Assembly (NCBI RefSeq): GCF_003627955.1
Contig: NZ_RBWS01000008.1
Span: 1-64,000 of the forward strand
Reading direction: 5' to 3'
DNA from: Sphingobacterium puteale
GTDB taxonomy: Bacteria; Bacteroidota; Bacteroidia; Sphingobacteriales; Sphingobacteriaceae
Length of the DNA stretch: 64,000 nt
Of this stretch, positions 53,233 to 63,281 are shown piece by piece. Position 1 is the first letter of the stretch, and every line of letters begins with the position of its first letter. The notes beneath the pieces were generated by a model. It saw only the letters and a program-made list of their open reading frames with translations. It ran no database searches and was not told the origin of the DNA. A program made the position numbers and the translations under genes.

Positions 53233-54189
53233 ATGATGGATCCTAAACTAGTTGCACTATACAAAAAATATTTCTTGGGGGAGTTGACTCCGCAGGAAAA
53301 CACCATATTTTTAGATTTACTGACTTCTTGCGATAAAGATGATTTACCCGATTTGGAGGAGGTAATTGCATTGGATGCTCGTACCTGTGATTTGGATAAT
53401 TCTATCTCGGATGATATTTTTTATTCGATCACGGGAGCTGAATTAAATCCTAAAATTCAATCAATTTGGAGCCGCAAAAGGGCGGTACTTGCGATCGCAG
53501 CAACATTGTTACTTGCAGGTTTTGTTTTTCTTTTTTCTCTTGTATTTAAACCGATACAGCGGGAAGCTAAGTTTACTGCGATTCAATATTCGAACCCAAC
53601 AAAATTTGTCAAGCGTATTATTTTGTTGGACGGCACGCATATCTCCCTGCGTCAGGGAGCTAATATTTCAGTACTATCCGATTTCGCTGTTGACAGCTTA
53701 CGAAAGGTGAAATTGTCAGGAGAGGCATTTTTTGAAGTCTCCAAAAATCCCAATAAGGCATTTGTTATTGTCAATTCAGGCGATTTTGATGTGCGGGTTT
53801 TGGGTACCGCATTCAATTTGAAATGTTCTCCTCTACAGACACATCTAGTTTTAAATCATGGTAAAGTTAAGGTTAACCATGGTGAACAACATGCTGTTCT
53901 TCTTCCTGGGCAGCAAGTAGCTTATGATGTACATCATAAGCAATTTAATGTCACTGCTGTTGATACCATAACAGCATCCAATTGGAAAAGTGACTTTTTA
54001 TCATTTAATCAAGTTCCACTTTTGCAAATTGTGAATGACCTGAACAATCTTTATCCGGATTATAACTTAGAATTGATCGATTCCTTTCAAACAAAAAGTT
54101 TTACTGGCTATCTGCCCGCAAGTGATCTAGAAAAATCATTGAAAATTCTCAATACAGCGTTTAATCAAATAATTATCCACAAAAAGTAA
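53233..54189 (+). CDS. FecR-type anti-sigma factor
   Basis: A 318-residue inner-membrane regulator linking the outer-membrane receptor to the sigma factor. The N-terminal cytoplasmic part (about 1-78) would bind the sigma factor. A membrane segment lies at about 80-98 (LAIAATLLLAGFVFLFSLVF). The periplasmic FecR domain covers about 110-215 (IILLDGTHISLRQGANISVL, GEAFFEVSKNPNKAFVIVN, DVRVLGTAFNLKC). The DUF4974-like C-terminus (about 255-316) has PLLQIVNDLNNLY and FTGYLPASDLEKSLKILN. Tandem ATGs open the frame. It lies 3 bp before the SusC gene, consistent with one operon. Confidence 0.94.
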   Translation: MMDPKLVALYKKYFLGELTPQENTIFLDLLTSCDKDDLPDLEEVIALDARTCDLDNSISDDIFYSITGAELNPKIQSIWSRKRAVLAIAATLLLAGFVFLFSLVFKPIQREAKFTAIQYSNPTKFVKRIILLDGTHISLRQGANISVLSDFAVDSLRKVKLSGEAFFEVSKNPNKAFVIVNSGDFDVRVLGTAFNLKCSPLQTHLVLNHGKVKVNHGEQHAVLLPGQQVAYDVHHKQFNVTAVDTITASNWKSDFLSFNQVPLLQIVNDLNNLYPDYNLELIDSFQTKSFTGYLPASDLEKSLKILNTAFNQIIIHKK

Positions 54190-54192
54190 TTT

Positions 54193-57100
54193 ATGAAAAG
54201 AACCAATTACTATCTAAAACTTATGGGCGGAGCATTGCTATTTCAGTCTCTGGCGCTTCAAAGTATGGCTTCCCAATTTTCTGCCAGTGAAGGCATAGGA
54301 AAGATTCTTGCCCGAATGGAACAGAAATTCAACGTCAAATTTGGTTACGATGCCTCCATCTCCGATCAAAAAATCAATGCGACGGCGAATGTCGACCACC
54401 TCAAAAAAGATCAGATTGTCCAGTTTATACAGACGATCTCAGATGGAAATCTCGAGGTGAAGAAAATTGATGATAAACTGTATGTCGTTTCCAAGAAAAA
54501 TATAGCGGTTTCAAGGAACGAAAATGGGCGGACAATAAATGCCCAAAAGGAGGTGCGTGGCAAGGTTGTAGATCAGGAGACGGGTTTGCCTATTGCTGGA
54601 GTTACTGTACGGATCAAGGGGTCGAACCTAGCTTCGACAACCGACCAAAATGGTTTGTTCAAGTTGTCGCCTGCGACAGAAAGTGCCGTGCTTCAAATTT
54701 CCTATCTGGGGTATGAAACGGTAGATATTCCAGTTGCACAGGCAGGTACAGTAAAATTGGTTAAGTCCTCGGAAGCACTGGAAGAAGTTGTGGTAACAGC
54801 GTTGGGGATCAAGCGTGAGCAAAGGGCTTTGGGATATGCAACGCAAAGTGTAAAAGGAGAGGATCTAACACGTGTAAAAGGGGTCGATGTTGGAACTACC
54901 TTAACCGGACGTGTTTCGGGCGTACGGGTGTTAAATAGCACGGAATTTAATAAAACACCCGAAATACAAGTACGCGGACTGACGCCAATTCTAGTAATCG
55001 ACGGTGTGGCGTACGAAAATATGGATTTGAGAGATGTTCCTGTGGATAATATACAAGACATGAATATCTTGAAGGGAGCAACTGCTACAGCACTTTATGG
55101 TAGTAAAGGAGAAGGTGGAGCAATTATGATTACCACGAAAAAAGGACTAGCTGACAAAGGAACCGAAATAACGGTTAATACCAATAATATGTTCTTTTCA
55201 GGTTACCTTGCTCTTCCCGAGGTTCAACATAGTTATTCTTCTGGCGAATCCGGGAAGTTTAACAACGATGATTATGTATGGGGGGATAAACTGGATATAG
55301 GCCGTACCGCGGAGCAGTGGAATCCGATTACAAAAGCCTATGAAGTACAGCAATTGACTTCCCGTGGGAAAAATAATTTTAAAAATTTCCTAGAACCGGG
55401 GTTTATTTCCAATAACACGGTAAGCTTTACAAACCAAGGGGAACATGGTAGTATACGGACGTCAATTAATCATATTTACAACAAGGGACAGTATCCGAAT
55501 CAGAAGCTGAATCTGACCAATATTTCGGTGACCGGGACTACTAAAATAAATGATAAATTAGATTTGGAGGCTAGATTGGGGTATAATCGGAGTTCTTCCT
55601 CAACCAATTTTGGATCAGGTTATAATGATCAGGGATATATTTATAACATCCTTGTCTGGACCGGTCCGGAATACGATCTGAGAGATTACAAGGATTATTG
55701 GCTTGTTAAAGACCAGTCGCAAAATTGGATGTATAAAGGTTGGTATGATAATCCATATTTGATTGCCCATGAGAAAATCACGCCAGAATTGATCAATAAG
55801 GTAAATGCTGCGGTGACCTTGAATTACAAAATAAATGACTGGGCAAAATTTATGTTGCGTTCAGGCTATGATTATTATGGTAAAAACAGAACGCAACGCA
55901 ATCCAATTGGTATTTATGGAACTCGTGGAGGATTTAGTGATTTTAGGAACGACCTGTCTGTTTTTGGCGGATTTGATAGCAAGGGGAAATATGTCAAGGC
56001 GAATGACAATGGCTTTAGCACAACGAATGACGCAATCTTAACTGGTAAGAAGAGTTTTGGCGATTTTGGTCTAGACGGCTTGTTGGGAGGGTCTATTTTC
56101 TATAGCTCGGATCAGACACTGGTTACGGGTACAATGAACGGACTTTCGATTCCCGGATTTTACTCCTTGCGTAATTCGATCGGTCCAGTGAGTTCCGTAG
56201 AAATCCGCCCGCGTCAAATGCGTAATGGTATTTATGGGCGGTTGTCACTTTCATGGCGAAATGCGCTTTTTCTGGAAGCAACCGGACGAAATGATTGGGT
56301 TTCAACATTGACAAAAGAAAATCGCTCTTATTTTTATCCATCATTATCTGCAAGCGCGGTGGTGACAGATTTGTTGGCTTCAAAACCAATGTGGCTAGAT
56401 ATGTTTAAGGTGCGGGCATCCTGGGCAGTAACAAAATCTGTCTTGGACCCTTATGAAGTTCATTCGGCTTTTACAGTGAAAGGCAATGTCTGGAATGGTA
56501 TGCCCACGGCATCTTACCCCAATATTATCAAAGACTATTCAATTTCTCCGACCCAACGTGATTTAACAGAATTTGGGTTTGATTTTGCTATGTTGAAAAA
56601 TCGGATTTACGGTAATTATACGCGTTATTATCGATTGTTGCATAATCAGATTGTTAAAGCAAAGATCTCAAAAACAACAGGTTTTGAAGAGCGTCTGATT
56701 AATACAAAAGAAGAGGAAATGACCAAGGGGCATGAAATTACCTTGGGAACAACCGCGATCAAAAGAGTGAACTTTCAATGGGATGCTACCATAAATCTTT
56801 CTCAGAACTTACGTTATTTTCACAAATTAGACCCAGAATATTCGAAAGATGCTTTGTATGTAAAACAGGGACTTCGTGCTGACTATATTGAATATAAAGA
56901 TTGGGAGCGCGCACCTGATGGACAGTTAGTTTTGAATAGTTCGGGAATGCCGATCTCGGCGCAATATGCGAATCAGCTGGTCGGTTATACCGCTCCAAAA
57001 TGGTTTTGGGGATTTTCGAATCAATTCCGCTATAAGGATTTTACTTTCGGCTTCAGTCTCGACGGCCGCATAAAAGGAATGTCTTATTCAACAATGAATG

Positions 57101-57558
57101 CCCGTTTATGGCAGACCGGCTCGCATCCGGATTCTGATACCAAATTCCGTTATGAGGAAGTTGTTAATGGTAATAAGACGTTTATCGCTCCGGGTGTGAA
57201 GATTGTTTCGGGTACCGTGAAATATGATAAATATGGTCAGATCACTGAAGATACGCGTGTGTTTGAAAAAAATGATCAGGTTGTATCGTATGAAGGATAC
57301 TATAAAAGGGCTTATTCTGGTCGTTGGAACTACTGGGATGAAACATTTATTAAGTTACGGGAACTTTCTTTAAGCTATCGTGTATCGGATAAATTTGCTT
57401 CTAAATTGAAGGCAAAAAAGGCGAGTGTTGGTTTAACTGGGCAGAATCTGCTGCTGTGGACAAAAGAATTTCGTTTCTCGGATCCCGATACCGGATCGGA
57501 AGACTTGAATTCGCCATCGATGCGTTATATCGGATTTAACGTGAACCTTACCTTTTAA
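54193..57558 (+). CDS. STN-domain SusC-family TonB-dependent transducer/transporter
   Basis: A 1121-residue outer-membrane receptor. Unlike the other three SusCs here it carries a secretin/TonB N-terminal (STN) signalling domain at about 32-100 (KILARMEQKFNVKFGYDASI, then LYVVSKKN), which would contact the FecR protein encoded just upstream. Next come the carboxypeptidase-like domain (about 118-192, EVRGKVVDQETGLPIAGVTV), EEVVVTALGIKRE (197-209), the plug (about 215-325, ILVIDGVAYEN, ALYGSKGEGGAIMI) and the barrel ending in Phe. It should both import a ligand and induce its own operon. The ligand is unknown; the phospholipase C gene downstream hints at, but does not prove, a lipid-derived phosphate or choline compound. 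Confidence 0.96.
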   Translation: MKRTNYYLKLMGGALLFQSLALQSMASQFSASEGIGKILARMEQKFNVKFGYDASISDQKINATANVDHLKKDQIVQFIQTISDGNLEVKKIDDKLYVVSKKNIAVSRNENGRTINAQKEVRGKVVDQETGLPIAGVTVRIKGSNLASTTDQNGLFKLSPATESAVLQISYLGYETVDIPVAQAGTVKLVKSSEALEEVVVTALGIKREQRALGYATQSVKGEDLTRVKGVDVGTTLTGRVSGVRVLNSTEFNKTPEIQVRGLTPILVIDGVAYENMDLRDVPVDNIQDMNILKGATATALYGSKGEGGAIMITTKKGLADKGTEITVNTNNMFFSGYLALPEVQHSYSSGESGKFNNDDYVWGDKLDIGRTAEQWNPITKAYEVQQLTSRGKNNFKNFLEPGFISNNTVSFTNQGEHGSIRTSINHIYNKGQYPNQKLNLTNISVTGTTKINDKLDLEARLGYNRSSSSTNFGSGYNDQGYIYNILVWTGPEYDLRDYKDYWLVKDQSQNWMYKGWYDNPYLIAHEKITPELINKVNAAVTLNYKINDWAKFMLRSGYDYYGKNRTQRNPIGIYGTRGGFSDFRNDLSVFGGFDSKGKYVKANDNGFSTTNDAILTGKKSFGDFGLDGLLGGSIFYSSDQTLVTGTMNGLSIPGFYSLRNSIGPVSSVEIRPRQMRNGIYGRLSLSWRNALFLEATGRNDWVSTLTKENRSYFYPSLSASAVVTDLLASKPMWLDMFKVRASWAVTKSVLDPYEVHSAFTVKGNVWNGMPTASYPNIIKDYSISPTQRDLTEFGFDFAMLKNRIYGNYTRYYRLLHNQIVKAKISKTTGFEERLINTKEEEMTKGHEITLGTTAIKRVNFQWDATINLSQNLRYFHKLDPEYSKDALYVKQGLRADYIEYKDWERAPDGQLVLNSSGMPISAQYANQLVGYTAPKWFWGFSNQFRYKDFTFGFSLDGRIKGMSYSTMNARLWQTGSHPDSDTKFRYEEVVNGNKTFIAPGVKIVSGTVKYDKYGQITEDTRVFEKNDQVVSYEGYYKRAYSGRWNYWDETFIKLRELSLSYRVSDKFASKLKAKKASVGLTGQNLLLWTKEFRFSDPDTGSEDLNSPSMRYIGFNVNLTF

Positions 57559-57578
57559 CCTTTTAAACACTTGTGAAA

Positions 57579-59102
57579 ATGAAAAAAATATGGACATATC
57601 TAGCGCTGGGAGGGGTATTGCTTACAACAGGCTGTTCTAAATTTGATGAAATAAATACAAATCCTGAAACGCCTTCAACGGTACGACCATCCATGTTGGC
57701 GACACGAATTGTTTTAAATTTGGCGCGTCAGTCGAATACCAAAGGCTTCATGCAGCCATACATGCTTACTAAGGAGATTGCATGGACTGAGTTGACGGAA
57801 AGTTATCAATATAATAGTTTAGGTGAGCGGGATATCTCGATGATGGCAATTAATGACGCACATTTTATGGCGAAATTTGCAACCAGTGATGCATTAGCAA
57901 ACTCCTATAATGGCTTAATGTATTTTGCCCGTGCCATGAAATTCTATGACGCAACGATGAGTGTTGGAGATATTCCCTACAAAGATGCCTTAAAAGGTGA
58001 AACGGAAAAGATCTATTTCCCCAAATACGATACACAGAAAGAGGTATTTCTTGGGATCTTAAATGAATTGGAGCTAGCTGACAAATTATTTGCTGAAGGT
58101 GTAAAGTTTGACGGGGATCCCATTTTCTCCGGTGATATTATAAAATGGCGAAAATTAGTGAATAGTTTTGCTTTGAATGTATTGATTCAATTAAGCAAAA
58201 AGAACGCTGATGGGGAGCTGAATGTCAAAGAGCGTTTTAAATCCATATTCATAAATAAGCCGATTTTTGAAGGGAATGCGGATAATTTTCAAGTAACGCA
58301 CGAAGACAAGGCTGATCAGACCTATCCATTCTATAAGGTGAGTAATAGTTTTGTAATCTATCCTATTGTGTCGACGGAGATCATAGACCGGTTAAAACAA
58401 TATCAGGATAGAAGGTTGTTTTACTATGCGAATCCTTCTGCCTTACAAATCGCTAATGGGAAACAGTCTAATGATTTTAATGCGTATGTGGGGACAGATC
58501 CTTCCCTCTCTTTCAGTGAGATTGCTGAACTGAAAAAGAAGAATGATTATTCCAAATTAAATGATCGTTATACCGAGTTGGTGAGTGGTGAACCTACACA
58601 ACAATATAGTTATGCCCATTTATGTTTTGTTGTTGCAGAGGCTGCTGCACGAGGCTGGGTTGCGGAATCTCCTGTCAATTGGTATAAGAAAGGCATTGCT
58701 GCTTCAATGAAATTCATTTCGGATAATACACCTAATACAGCTCAATTTACACATAATATGCCTTTAGATGAGGGCTATATTAATCTAGCAGTGACAACTT
58801 ATGGAAACCAATTTCCCGTTTCTCCTGAAGGGCAACTGGAGGCGATTATAACACAGAAATATTTAGCAAGTTATTTGCAGGGAGTGATGACACCATATTA
58901 CGATTATAGACGAACAGGTTATCCAAAATGGAAAATTAATCCGGCATCGAGTTTGAACTCCGTAGCGCCACAAAAGATACCTGTACGCTGGCGTTACCCG
59001 GCTCTGGAGTATAACTACAATGCGTCAAACCTGGACGAGGCGATGAAACGTCAGTATGATGGTAATGATGAAATCAATCAACTGATGTGGATCTTAAAAT
59101 AG
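57579..59102 (+). CDS. SusD/RagB-family lipoprotein (SusD-like 2 type)
   Basis: A 507-residue lipoprotein partner of the STN-SusC. The frame begins with GTG at 57573, but ATG at 57579 gives a typical lipoprotein signal (KKIWTYLALGGVLLTTGC). It resembles the SusD-like-2 subfamily: SKFDEINTNPETPSTVRPSM just after the Cys, YFARAMKFYDATMSVGDIPYKDAL, AHLCFVVAEAAARGW, and the C-terminal YLASYLQGVMTPYYDYRRTG with KIPVRWRYPALEYNYNASN. It is followed by a terminator. Confidence 0.93.
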   Translation: MKKIWTYLALGGVLLTTGCSKFDEINTNPETPSTVRPSMLATRIVLNLARQSNTKGFMQPYMLTKEIAWTELTESYQYNSLGERDISMMAINDAHFMAKFATSDALANSYNGLMYFARAMKFYDATMSVGDIPYKDALKGETEKIYFPKYDTQKEVFLGILNELELADKLFAEGVKFDGDPIFSGDIIKWRKLVNSFALNVLIQLSKKNADGELNVKERFKSIFINKPIFEGNADNFQVTHEDKADQTYPFYKVSNSFVIYPIVSTEIIDRLKQYQDRRLFYYANPSALQIANGKQSNDFNAYVGTDPSLSFSEIAELKKKNDYSKLNDRYTELVSGEPTQQYSYAHLCFVVAEAAARGWVAESPVNWYKKGIAASMKFISDNTPNTAQFTHNMPLDEGYINLAVTTYGNQFPVSPEGQLEAIITQKYLASYLQGVMTPYYDYRRTGYPKWKINPASSLNSVAPQKIPVRWRYPALEYNYNASNLDEAMKRQYDGNDEINQLMWILK

Positions 59103-59140
59103 GTAATACTTTGATCTGTTGATTTTTTATCGTGAAGACT

Positions 59141-59178
59141 ATCCCCGCGCACCATATCAATCGTGTGCGGGGATTTTT
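59141..59178 (+). terminator. Terminator after the SusD of the sigma/FecR operon
   Basis: A 12-bp stem ATCCCCGCGCAC (59141-59152) pairs with GTGTGCGGGGAT (59163-59174, one G-T pair), followed by TTTT. It separates the signalling operon from the phospholipase gene. Confidence 0.88.
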
Positions 59179-59265
59179 GTTAAAAACGTTACATAAAAAA
59201 CAATGGCGAATGAATATATTCGCTGATAAACCATCGAATTTATAGGAGATATAATAAATAATTTT

Positions 59266-61737
59266 ATGGATAGTAGAAGAGATTTTATCAAGAAAGCTTC
59301 ATTGCTGGCTGGGGTTTTTGGTTTACAAAGTGCTGTACCGGATGCGATACAACGCGCTTTAGCGATTGAACCAGTTGTGGGGAGTTCTTTTTTAGATGCC
59401 GAGCATATTGTTTTGTTAATGCAGGAGAATCGCTCCTTTGACCATAGTTTTGGTACACTGAGAGGGGTTCGGGGATTTAATGATCCAAGAGCCATCGAGT
59501 TGCCTAGTGGAAATCCGGTATGGTTGCAGGCCTCCAGATCGGGAAAAACATATTCTCCATTTCGATTGGATATTAAGAATTCGAATGCAGCCTGGACAGG
59601 AAATCTTCCCCACTCATGGGAAAATCAAATGGCAGCTCGCAACGGGGGTAAACACGATAATTGGATCGAAGCTAAACGTCCCAGTGGAAAGGTGCTGAGT
59701 GATATTCCATTGACTATGGGGTACTATACTCGTGAAGATATCCCTTTCTATTATGCGATGGCTGATGCGTTTACGATCTGTGATCAACATTTTTGTTCTT
59801 CGATTACGGGCACAACTACCAATCGACATTTTTTTTGGACGGGGACTTGTGTGCCTGAAAAAGGCGCCAAACCATTGATTCGTAATTCAGATATTTATTT
59901 TAACCGCTGGGCCCATTGGAAAACTTTTCCTGAACGTCTGGAGGAAGCAGGTATTTCTTGGAAAGTATACCAGAATGAAGTTAGTATGGAAAGTGGCCTT
60001 CATGGCGATGAATGGTTAGGTAACTTTACAGACAATAACTTGGAGTGGTTTTCACAATACCATATTGAATTCAAGAAAAGCCACCTGGAATTTATGCGTA
60101 AGCGTGTTATCGAACTGCCTGTGGAGATTCAGGAACTTGAAAAATCCTTGGTAAATCATGGAGCCGAAAGTGTACAGAAGACCCAAAATAAACTTAAGCA
60201 AAAACAGGAACAGCTCAGCAGTTATAAAACGCGGCTAGAGCGATTGACTGAACAGGCTTTTGAACGACTTCCCAAAGAGCAAAAAGCATTGCATGAACGT
60301 GCTTTTCAGACCAATGAAGACGATGCGTTCTATCGTGAGACAGCTTCTGTCCTACATGATGGTGAAGAGATTACTGTTCCAAAAGGGGATGTACTCCATC
60401 AATTCCGGAAAGATGTCAAGTTGGGCAAACTGCCTGCTGTATCTTGGCTTGTAGCGCCGCAGTGTTTTTCAGACCATCCGAGTGCTCCGATGTATGGTGC
60501 ATGGTATGTGTCCGAAATCCTGAATATTCTGACGGAAAACCCTGATGTGTGGAAGAAGACGATCTTTATATTGAACTACGATGAGAATGATGGTTACTTC
60601 GATCATATTCCACCGTTTGTAGCACCTAATCCGGCAGATGCACGGTCAGGAAAGACCTCCGCCGGATTGGATTATAGTGGTGAATATGTAAGTTTGGAGC
60701 AGGAACTTGCCAGCGGTGAGAAAAAGGAACACGCTACAGAGGGGCCGGTTGGTCTGGGCTATCGGGTGCCGTTGATCATTGCATCTCCATGGAGCAAAGG
60801 TGGCTGGGTTAATTCGGAGGTGTGCGACATCACTTCGACCATTCAATTTATGGAGTATTTCTTCGACAAGAAGCTTGGTAAGGATGTGAAAGAACACAAC
60901 ATCAGTTCGTGGCGCCGTGCCATTACGGGAGATCTGACTTCGGTATTTCGGAAAGCAGAAGGGGGTGTTCATGTGGATTTGCCGTTCTTGAACCGTAACC
61001 AACAGATTTATGCGATTGATCAAGCCAAATCTAAACCTTTGCCTAATAATTTCCATGTATGGAGCCAAGATGAGATGCAAGCTTTGCGATCTGCCGGAAA
61101 GGCCGCACAGTTGGCGAGACAAGAAAAAGGTCAAAAAAACTCCAATGCGCTGGCCTATGAGTTATATGCAAGTGAAACTATTGATAAGGACAGCGTAAAA
61201 CTGACGATGTCCGCTGGGAATAAGCTATTCGGAACGAAATCCCTAAGCAGTCCTTTTAATGTGTATAGTGGACCGAGCTATAAAGATGGTGTCAGTTTCT
61301 GGCCTTTTGCGGTGATTGCAGGTGAAGAATTGAGTTTTGACTGGAATCGAGCTGACTTTAAAGATGGATATTATGATTTAACCGTATACGGGCCAAATGG
61401 ATTTATGCGTAGCTTTAAAGGGGATGGGGAATCTTTGTCCGTGGTCGCAACTTATGAGATCGGGAAAAAAGGTGTTCCCACGGGAAACCTGATCTTGGAA
61501 GCGAGCAATAAAGGAGACAAAGTGCTTCATGTGCAGGTGAAAGATAATGCCTACAGTTCCTGGAGGAAAGATATTGTATTGGGTGCCGGTAAAACCACCA
61601 AGTGGGTTGTAGAATCTCAGAAGATTAGCGGTTGGTATGATGTTACTTTACAGATTGTGGGAAGTAGATTTGTTCGCCAATTTGCCGGTCGTGTGGAGAC
61701 AGGAAATCACTCGAAGACTGATCCACAATTGGGATAA
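59266..61737 (+). CDS. Phosphocholine-specific phospholipase C, Tat-exported
   Basis: An 823-residue enzyme of the bacterial non-zinc phospholipase C family (related to PlcH/PlcN), which hydrolyses phosphatidylcholine or sphingomyelin. The N-terminus SRRDFIKKASLLAG is a twin-arginine signal. Catalytic-domain motifs are LMQENRSFDHSFGTLRGVRG (51-70), SITGTTTNRHFFWTG, LPAVSWLVAPQCFSDHPSAP and ILNYDENDGYFDH (435-447). Two C-terminal sandwich domains of the family follow (about 640-730 and 735-815). A highly charged helical stretch at about 285-345 (QNKLKQKQEQLSSYKTRLER) is predicted coiled coil. The gene has its own leader after a terminator, so co-regulation with the SusCD operon is possible but not shown. 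Confidence 0.93.
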   Translation: MDSRRDFIKKASLLAGVFGLQSAVPDAIQRALAIEPVVGSSFLDAEHIVLLMQENRSFDHSFGTLRGVRGFNDPRAIELPSGNPVWLQASRSGKTYSPFRLDIKNSNAAWTGNLPHSWENQMAARNGGKHDNWIEAKRPSGKVLSDIPLTMGYYTREDIPFYYAMADAFTICDQHFCSSITGTTTNRHFFWTGTCVPEKGAKPLIRNSDIYFNRWAHWKTFPERLEEAGISWKVYQNEVSMESGLHGDEWLGNFTDNNLEWFSQYHIEFKKSHLEFMRKRVIELPVEIQELEKSLVNHGAESVQKTQNKLKQKQEQLSSYKTRLERLTEQAFERLPKEQKALHERAFQTNEDDAFYRETASVLHDGEEITVPKGDVLHQFRKDVKLGKLPAVSWLVAPQCFSDHPSAPMYGAWYVSEILNILTENPDVWKKTIFILNYDENDGYFDHIPPFVAPNPADARSGKTSAGLDYSGEYVSLEQELASGEKKEHATEGPVGLGYRVPLIIASPWSKGGWVNSEVCDITSTIQFMEYFFDKKLGKDVKEHNISSWRRAITGDLTSVFRKAEGGVHVDLPFLNRNQQIYAIDQAKSKPLPNNFHVWSQDEMQALRSAGKAAQLARQEKGQKNSNALAYELYASETIDKDSVKLTMSAGNKLFGTKSLSSPFNVYSGPSYKDGVSFWPFAVIAGEELSFDWNRADFKDGYYDLTVYGPNGFMRSFKGDGESLSVVATYEIGKKGVPTGNLILEASNKGDKVLHVQVKDNAYSSWRKDIVLGAGKTTKWVVESQKISGWYDVTLQIVGSRFVRQFAGRVETGNHSKTDPQLG

Positions 61738-61788
61738 TAATCATATAAGCAAAGCTGAGAATAAGGGGGCTACTTGCTATATAAACAA

Positions 61789-61825
61789 AAAAAGATCCCG
61801 GTTTTATTGGAATCGGGATCTTTTT
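61789..61825. terminator. Bidirectional terminator between convergent genes
   Basis: A perfect 12-bp stem AAAAAGATCCCG (61789-61800) pairs with CGGGATCTTTTT (61814-61825) around a 13-nt loop. It lies between the phospholipase stop (61737) and the hydrolase stop (61849). Confidence 0.88.
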
Positions 61826-61848
61826 AATATACTATTCCTTGCACTCCC

Positions 61849-63195
61849 TTATAAAGCAAGCTGTATTTTCGCAGGGTAGATGCGATTGGGGTCTGCGAAC
61901 AATGCGACACTTTCTACCAAAGCAGAAACGGTAGGTACAATCTTTTGCTGCCCTATATTTTTGTCATTATATATAATTGTGACTTTTTTGGATAGGTCGA
62001 TAAGTTCATTATTGACAAAAATTGCGATTTTTCCTTTTTTCAAAGCTTGCTGCGCAGTCATATCTGGGTTTAATAATTTAGTTTTTATTGTAATGGTATT
62101 TGTCGCTTTATCCATGTCAATATCAAACCTGACACGGTCGTATTGGGGATTGTCTTTGAGGGATACCGGGGATTGTTCGATAGCGATATTGTAGAAACCT
62201 TTTCTATATCTTCCATCCATCGGAAACCAGATCCAATTGACGTATCGTGGATTTGGTTTACGTTTATATTGAACTAACCATGGTGATGTGAGTGTATAAT
62301 CTATCCCATGTCCTCTCCCTTCCTGCAGGACAATATTGTGTACAAAATCTCCTGGGAATAGATGTTCCAAGCTGTCGAGCGCGTTTTTAGCGGAAAGGGT
62401 GAGTTTGTTCCTTCCAAATCCGGTATCGTTGGCACCCGTTTGAAATGAAAAGGCCAAATGTTTGAAATTTTCGGGCGGAGCATTTTTTAAGGGTTCTCCC
62501 CCGGCCATTGGCCCGGCTCCGGCGAAGTAATCGGCGTAAAAAGCTGCTAATCGCTGGCTTCCGTAGCCTCCTTCGGAAATCCCCATGACATACAGCGCAT
62601 TTGGATCAATTTGCTGGTCAAGCATGGCAAGACGAAGCAGCTTTTCCCAAGCTAGCTGAACAGGCTTCAACCACCACCGATATCTTCGCTCATTGGGAAT
62701 CTGTGGAATAAAATAACGTGATGGTGAATCGCGGTAACGCAGCGACCAAGCTAGCGTTGCTTTGAGTTCCATTTCTTTTGGGCCAGAACCATGGAGGTTG
62801 AGAAATAGTGGTAATTTTGTGTGACCTATCGAGCCTTTCTGGATGTAATAATAGGGTAAAGGATTTTCATTGACCAATTCCCATTGGTGTAGTTTATAGT
62901 CCTGTAGACCACGAGCTGCTTGTGTTGGCAAAGGAAGTGTCTCGCGTCGACTGTTCACGGAATTCCATACAGCCCATATTTCCTGTTGTAGCGCTGTAAT
63001 CTCAGTAGCTTTTATTTTGGTGTTTATGGAGGTGGAGACTAGTGAATCTTCGGCGGCAACGTTTGCAAGGCGTGCGTCGAAATACGTTTCCATTTTCATA
63101 AGATCATTTTTGTGCAGCAGGGATTGTGCTTGGATCGATGGACCGATACCTATCAGGAAAATAACTTTAAATATTTTGCTGGTATAGTTTTTCAT
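61849..63195 (-). CDS. Secreted alpha/beta hydrolase (esterase-like)
   Basis: A 448-residue exported protein; signal peptide about 1-23 (GPSIQAQ). The hydrolase core has the oxyanion motif LHGSG (134-138), nucleophile Ser207 in GISEGGYG and a probable His296 in GRGHGIDY; Asp257 in GANDTG is a plausible acid. The fold resembles secreted feruloyl- or polyhydroxyalkanoate-type esterases with an N-terminal helical extension of about 100 residues and a C-terminal sandwich of about 100 residues (ITIKTKLLNPDMTAQQALKK). The substrate is unknown. It is convergent with the phospholipase gene and lies downstream of the truncated gene at 63282. Confidence 0.8.
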   Translation of the reverse strand: MKNYTSKIFKVIFLIGIGPSIQAQSLLHKNDLMKMETYFDARLANVAAEDSLVSTSINTKIKATEITALQQEIWAVWNSVNSRRETLPLPTQAARGLQDYKLHQWELVNENPLPYYYIQKGSIGHTKLPLFLNLHGSGPKEMELKATLAWSLRYRDSPSRYFIPQIPNERRYRWWLKPVQLAWEKLLRLAMLDQQIDPNALYVMGISEGGYGSQRLAAFYADYFAGAGPMAGGEPLKNAPPENFKHLAFSFQTGANDTGFGRNKLTLSAKNALDSLEHLFPGDFVHNIVLQEGRGHGIDYTLTSPWLVQYKRKPNPRYVNWIWFPMDGRYRKGFYNIAIEQSPVSLKDNPQYDRVRFDIDMDKATNTITIKTKLLNPDMTAQQALKKGKIAIFVNNELIDLSKKVTIIYNDKNIGQQKIVPTVSALVESVALFADPNRIYPAKIQLAL

Positions 63196-63230
63196 AAGTA
63201 GCTGTTTGATTTTTTATCGATTACCTTCAT

Positions 63231-63260
63231 TGGAGCTTGGCATTTAAAGCCAAGGCTCCA
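63231..63260 (-). terminator. Hairpin between the last two minus-strand genes
   Basis: TGGAGCTTGGC (63231-63241) pairs with GCCAA-G-GCTCCA (63249-63260), an 11-bp stem with one bulged G. There is no T tract, so termination is uncertain; it may only process the transcript between the two genes. Confidence 0.35.
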
Positions 63261-63281
63261 GTAAAGGAAGTACTGCAGGAG

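Noticed and set aside
60646..61134. 162-codon minus-strand frame inside the phospholipase C gene
   Set aside because: It is fully contained in a gene with Tat signal and catalytic motifs, with no promoter or family match.
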